Notes under the pieces: model-generated | Told to the model about the DNA's origin: nothing | What the model saw: the letters and a program-made list of their open reading frames with translations, nothing else | Database searches by the model: none | Shown: positions 61,289-64,000 of the stretch, piece by piece | Layout of the letters: every line of letters begins with the position of its first letter | How positions within the stretch are numbered: position 1 is the first letter of the stretch | Assembly (NCBI GenBank): GCA_041397845.1 | Contig: JAWKVW010000002.1 | Span: 1 to 64,000 of the forward strand | Direction of reading: 5' to 3' | DNA: 64,000 nucleotides | Origin: JAKPQE01 sp041397845 | GTDB taxonomy: Bacteria; Pseudomonadota; Alphaproteobacteria; Rhizobiales; JAKPQE01 | Position numbers and translations under genes: made by a program

Positions 61289-62152
61289 ATGTCAGACGTT
61301 TTCGCGCATTGCCAGGCGGTTGTCCGCCGCACCGACGCCGATCGGTTCTTCGCCAGCCTCTATGTGCCGGCCGAGCAGCGCGACGCCATCTTTGCGCTTT
61401 ATGCCTTCAACACCGAGATCGCCCGGGTGCGCGAGCTCGTCTCGGACCCCTATCCGGGCGAGATGCGCTATCAATGGTGGCGGGATACGCTCGGCGGCGT
61501 CTGCCACGGGCATGTCGAGGCTCATCCGGTCGCGGCGGCGATGATCGAGACCGTGCAGCGATACGCCTTGCCGCTGCCGCTGATCGAGGCGGTGCTCGAG
61601 GCGCGGACCTTCGACCTCTATGACGATCCGATGGAGAGCCTTGACGAGCTCGAGGATTACGGGCGGGACACCTCGGCCGGCATGCTGCGCCTTGCGGCGC
61701 ATGTGATGATGGGCGAGGAGCGGCCGGAGATCGAGACGGTCGCCTGCCATGCCGGCATTGCCTACGCCTTCACGGCACTGCTGAGGGCGCTGCCATTCCA
61801 TTCGGCACGGCGGCAGCTTTATCTGCCGGAAGACCTTCGCGAGGCATTCGGGGTGGATGCCGAAGACGTCTTTGCCGGCAACCGGACGCCGGAGCTGCTG
61901 GCGCTGCTCGGCGCCATGCGCGACCGCATCCGCCATCACCTTGCCGAAACGCGGGCACAGATTGGCGTCGTACCCCTTGAGGCGGCGCCGGCCTTCCTGC
62001 CGATCAGCCTCGTCGAGTGCTATCTGAAGGTCATGGAAGCGCCGGACTACGACCCGTTCCGCACGCTCGTGCATGTGCCGCTGTGGCGGCGGCAATGGGC
62101 GCTCTGGCGGGCAGCGCGCAGGGCGCGCAAGGGTTGCCGCAAGGCGGCGTGA
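61289..62152 (+). CDS. Phytoene/squalene synthase-family protein, NDUFAF6-like
   Basis: 287 residues with the trans-isoprenyl synthase fold: RFFASLYVPAEQRDAIFALYAFNTEIARV and YQWWRDTLGG at the start, then FDLYDDPMESLDELEDYGRDTSAGMLRL. The two Asp-rich motifs of true phytoene or squalene synthases are only partly kept (DDPME and a weak second one). With its place after secDF and Mth938 this points to the NDUFAF6 (C8orf38) branch, involved in complex I assembly, rather than carotenoid synthesis. Confidence 0.87.
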   Translation: MSDVFAHCQAVVRRTDADRFFASLYVPAEQRDAIFALYAFNTEIARVRELVSDPYPGEMRYQWWRDTLGGVCHGHVEAHPVAAAMIETVQRYALPLPLIEAVLEARTFDLYDDPMESLDELEDYGRDTSAGMLRLAAHVMMGEERPEIETVACHAGIAYAFTALLRALPFHSARRQLYLPEDLREAFGVDAEDVFAGNRTPELLALLGAMRDRIRHHLAETRAQIGVVPLEAAPAFLPISLVECYLKVMEAPDYDPFRTLVHVPLWRRQWALWRAARRARKGCRKAA

Positions 62153-62168
62153 ATGCCGGCAGCCGTCC

Positions 62169-63587
62169 TCAGCCCCTGGCGGCGCCGAGGGCCGCGGACG
62201 CCGTCAGCCAGTCCTCGATATCGGCAAGGGCGCGCACGGCCATCGCTTCCTTCTTGGTGATGCTCTTTGCCTTGCCGCGGAAGCGCTTGACGCCTTCGGG
62301 GCGTTTCACCTCGACCGGCGGGAACAGGCCGAAGTTGATGTTCATCGGCTGGAAGCTGCGGGCGCCGCCGTTCTGGTCGACGAGATGGCCGCCGGTGATG
62401 TGCGCAAGGATGGCGCCCATCGCGCTTGTCTCGGGCGGGGCGAGCGGCTCCCTGCCAAGGCGCTCGGCGGCGGCGAAGCGGCCGGCCATCAGGCCGACGG
62501 CGGCGCTTTCGACATAGCCTTCGCAGCCGGTGATCTGGCCGGCAAAGCGCAGGCGCGGCTCGGCCTTCAGGCGCAGCGCACCATCGAGAAGGACAGGCGA
62601 ATTGAGGAAGGTGTTGCGGTGAATGCCGCCGAGGCGGGCGAACTCGGCCTCGGCGAGGCCGGGAATGGTGCGGAAGATGCGCGCCTGCTCGCCATGCTTC
62701 AGCTTGGTCTGGAAGCCGACCATGTTCCAGAGCGTGCCGAGGGCGTTGTCCTGGCGGAGCTGGACGACGGCATAGGGCTTCTCGCCGGGCTTGTGCTGGT
62801 TGGTGAGGCCGATCGGCTTCATCGGTCCATGGCGCAGCGTCTCGCGGCCGCGCTCGGCCATCACCTCGATCGGCAGGCAGCCGTCGAAATAGGGCGTGTC
62901 CTTCTCGAAGTCGCGGAACTCGGTCTTCTCGCCGGCGAGCAGGGCATCGATGAAGGCTTCATATTCATCGCGGTCGAGCGGCAGGTTGATGTAGTCGGCG
63001 CCGGTGCCGCCGGGGCCGGCCTTGTCGTAGCGCGACTGCATCCAGGCGATGCCCATGTCGACGCTCTCGCGGTGCACGACCGGGGCGATGGCATCGAAGA
63101 AGGCGAGCGAGCCGACGCCGGTCAGCTCGCCGATCGCCGACGACAGGGCAGGCGAGGTGAGCGGTCCGGTGGCGATGATCACCGACGACCAGTCGGCCGG
63201 CGGCAGGCCGGCGACCTCGCCGCGGGCGATGGTGACGAGCGGATGTTCGGCAAGGGCGCTGGTGATGGTCGCCGAAAAGGCGTCGCGGTCGACGGCAAGG
63301 GCGGCGCCGGCCGGGACGCGGTGGGCATCGCCCGCCTGCATCACCAGCGAGCCGGCGCGGCGCATCTCCTCATGCAGGAGACCGATGGCGCTTGCCGTGA
63401 CGTCGTCGGAGCGGAACGAATTGGAGCAGACGAGCTCGGCAAAGCCGTCGGTGCGGTGCGCCGGGGTCGTCGTTTCCGGCCGCATCTCGTGCAGCACGAC
63501 GGGGACGCCGGCGGAGGCGATCTGCCAGGCGGCTTCGGAGCCGGCAAGGCCGCCACCGACGATATGTACGGGATCTCTCTGGGTCAT
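62169..63587 (-). CDS. trmFO: tRNA U54 methyltransferase, folate/FAD-dependent
   Basis: 472 residues. It makes ribothymidine at position 54 of tRNA with methylenetetrahydrofolate and FADH2. It starts MTQRDPVHIVGGGLAGSEAAWQIA (cut here: FAD motif HIVGGGLAGSEAAWQ), with FAELVCSNSFRSDD, LPAGAALAVDRDAFS-like PAGAALAVDRDAFS, CLPIEVMAERGRETLRHGPMKP and GEKPYAVVQLRQDN. It is convergent with the phytoene synthase-like gene, 16 bases apart. Confidence 0.96.
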   Translation of the reverse strand: MTQRDPVHIVGGGLAGSEAAWQIASAGVPVVLHEMRPETTTPAHRTDGFAELVCSNSFRSDDVTASAIGLLHEEMRRAGSLVMQAGDAHRVPAGAALAVDRDAFSATITSALAEHPLVTIARGEVAGLPPADWSSVIIATGPLTSPALSSAIGELTGVGSLAFFDAIAPVVHRESVDMGIAWMQSRYDKAGPGGTGADYINLPLDRDEYEAFIDALLAGEKTEFRDFEKDTPYFDGCLPIEVMAERGRETLRHGPMKPIGLTNQHKPGEKPYAVVQLRQDNALGTLWNMVGFQTKLKHGEQARIFRTIPGLAEAEFARLGGIHRNTFLNSPVLLDGALRLKAEPRLRFAGQITGCEGYVESAAVGLMAGRFAAAERLGREPLAPPETSAMGAILAHITGGHLVDQNGGARSFQPMNINFGLFPPVEVKRPEGVKRFRGKAKSITKKEAMAVRALADIEDWLTASAALGAARG

Positions 63588-63719
63588 GGCCGGGGAAACT
63601 AGTTCGCCGGCGGCCGGGCATCAACGGCGAAGTTGACGGGCGCGCAATCCGGGCTTGGCCGGGGCGCCGCGATCGGCGATCATCGGCGCTTCGGCAGGGA
63701 CCACGGGAGGCAGCCGGGA

Positions 63720-64000
63720 ATGACGAAATCGCTCAGCGGCCTTTTTCTGGCGGCTCTGCTTGGCGGCTGCGCGGCGCAGAGCGCCGGCGGGCCCGGCGCC
63801 TGGTATGCCGGCCACAGCGTCGCCACGCCGCGCGGCGAACGGCTGATGGTCTGCCACGGCTATGGCTGCGAGCGGCGGGTGCCGCTGACGCTCTCGGGTG
63901 CCGATGTCGGCAAGCTCCGCTCCCTCATCGCGGCCGGCAGCGCCTCGCCGGCGGCGGAACGGAGGGCGGTCGGCACAGCGGTGCAGTGGTTCGAGCGCAA
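63720..64000 (+). CDS. Putative lipoprotein, cut by the right edge
   Basis: An open frame from ATG 63720 to the last base (93 residues visible). It begins MTKSLSGLFLAALLGGCAAQ, a signal peptide with lipobox LLGGC. The mature part has RLMVCHGYGCERRVPLTLSG and a C-terminal AVGTAVQWFERK. Similar short Hyphomicrobiales proteins are known to me only as hypothetical. GGGAGGC lies 8 bases upstream. Confidence 0.7.
   Translation, partial: MTKSLSGLFLAALLGGCAAQSAGGPGAWYAGHSVATPRGERLMVCHGYGCERRVPLTLSGADVGKLRSLIAAGSASPAAERRAVGTAVQWFER

Noticed and set aside
61289..62152. Carotenoid or hopanoid synthesis from the phytoene/squalene synthase-like gene
   Set aside because: No other crt or hpn gene is near, the Asp-rich motifs are weak, and the secDF-Mth938 context fits the NDUFAF6 branch.

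Overview
The window is GC-rich chromosomal DNA of an alphaproteobacterium, most likely of the order Hyphomicrobiales (Rhizobiales). The grounds are the gene content and order (separate petA-petB-petC genes, hemF, lgt-midA-pgeF, uvrC-pgsA-moaD-moaE, yajC-secD-secF-Mth938-phytoene synthase-like, rplY-pth-ychF, an Omp25/31-type porin-like protein) and a type I sulfide:quinone oxidoreductase very like that of Rhodobacter. The sulfide oxidase and the bc1 complex would suit a purple non-sulfur or sulfide-tolerant lifestyle, but no photosynthesis gene is present and the genus cannot be fixed.

Layout. 1-6.1 kb: edge of a small DUF6858-like gene, a membrane GGDEF-EAL protein, hemF, cytochrome b561, a frame-broken acyltransferase, trmL. 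6.3-10.7 kb: the cytochrome bc1 operon, then methylthioadenosine phosphorylase (frame-broken) and apt. 10.7-16.3 kb: a repeat-built protein and a Met-rich coiled-coil membrane protein of unknown role, pccB, a phage-type adenine methyltransferase overlapping a PD-(D/E)XK nuclease-like gene, and two coupled MaoC hydratases. 16.3-19.7 kb: two tiny secreted proteins, ychF, pth, rplY. 19.9-23.8 kb: a periplasmic molybdenum oxidoreductase operon with a dihaem cytochrome c. 23.9-27.7 kb: catalase, Dps and a divergent oxyR (frame-broken), with palindromic intergenic repeats. 27.7-34.5 kb: a leftward block of prs, lipoprotein, pgeF, midA, lgt, TetR, proC, ybjN. 35-41.1 kb: ubiK, a Bcr/CflA exporter, a response-regulator-like diguanylate cyclase, moaE, moaD, pgsA, uvrC. 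41.3-42.8 kb: a polymorphic-toxin cassette with two immunity-type genes, one of them like the colicin D immunity protein. 42.8-55.5 kb: SDR, Na/Ca exchanger, glycosyltransferase, outer-membrane protein, LysM protein, GST, periplasmic proteins including RNase T2, sulfide:quinone oxidoreductase, NlpD-like LysM/M23 protein. 55.5-64 kb: DUF815 ATPase, TPM protein, yajC-secDF with two genes related to complex I assembly factors, trmFO and a lipoprotein cut by the right edge.

How it fits together. Electron transport dominates: SQR and other dehydrogenases reduce quinone, the bc1 complex oxidises quinol, and the Mo-oxidoreductase can feed its own cytochrome c. MoaD and MoaE support the Mo cofactor. 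MidA, the Mth938 protein and the phytoene synthase-like protein are bacterial relatives of NDUFAF7, NDUFAF3 and NDUFAF6. OxyR, Dps and catalase form a peroxide-defence unit.

Five loci (acyltransferase, mtnP, oxyR, the Bcr/CflA gene, the toxin gene) carry reading-frame breaks. Five of the six break sites lie at short homopolymer runs and one exporter gene carries two compensating shifts, so sequence error is a serious alternative to true pseudogenes.
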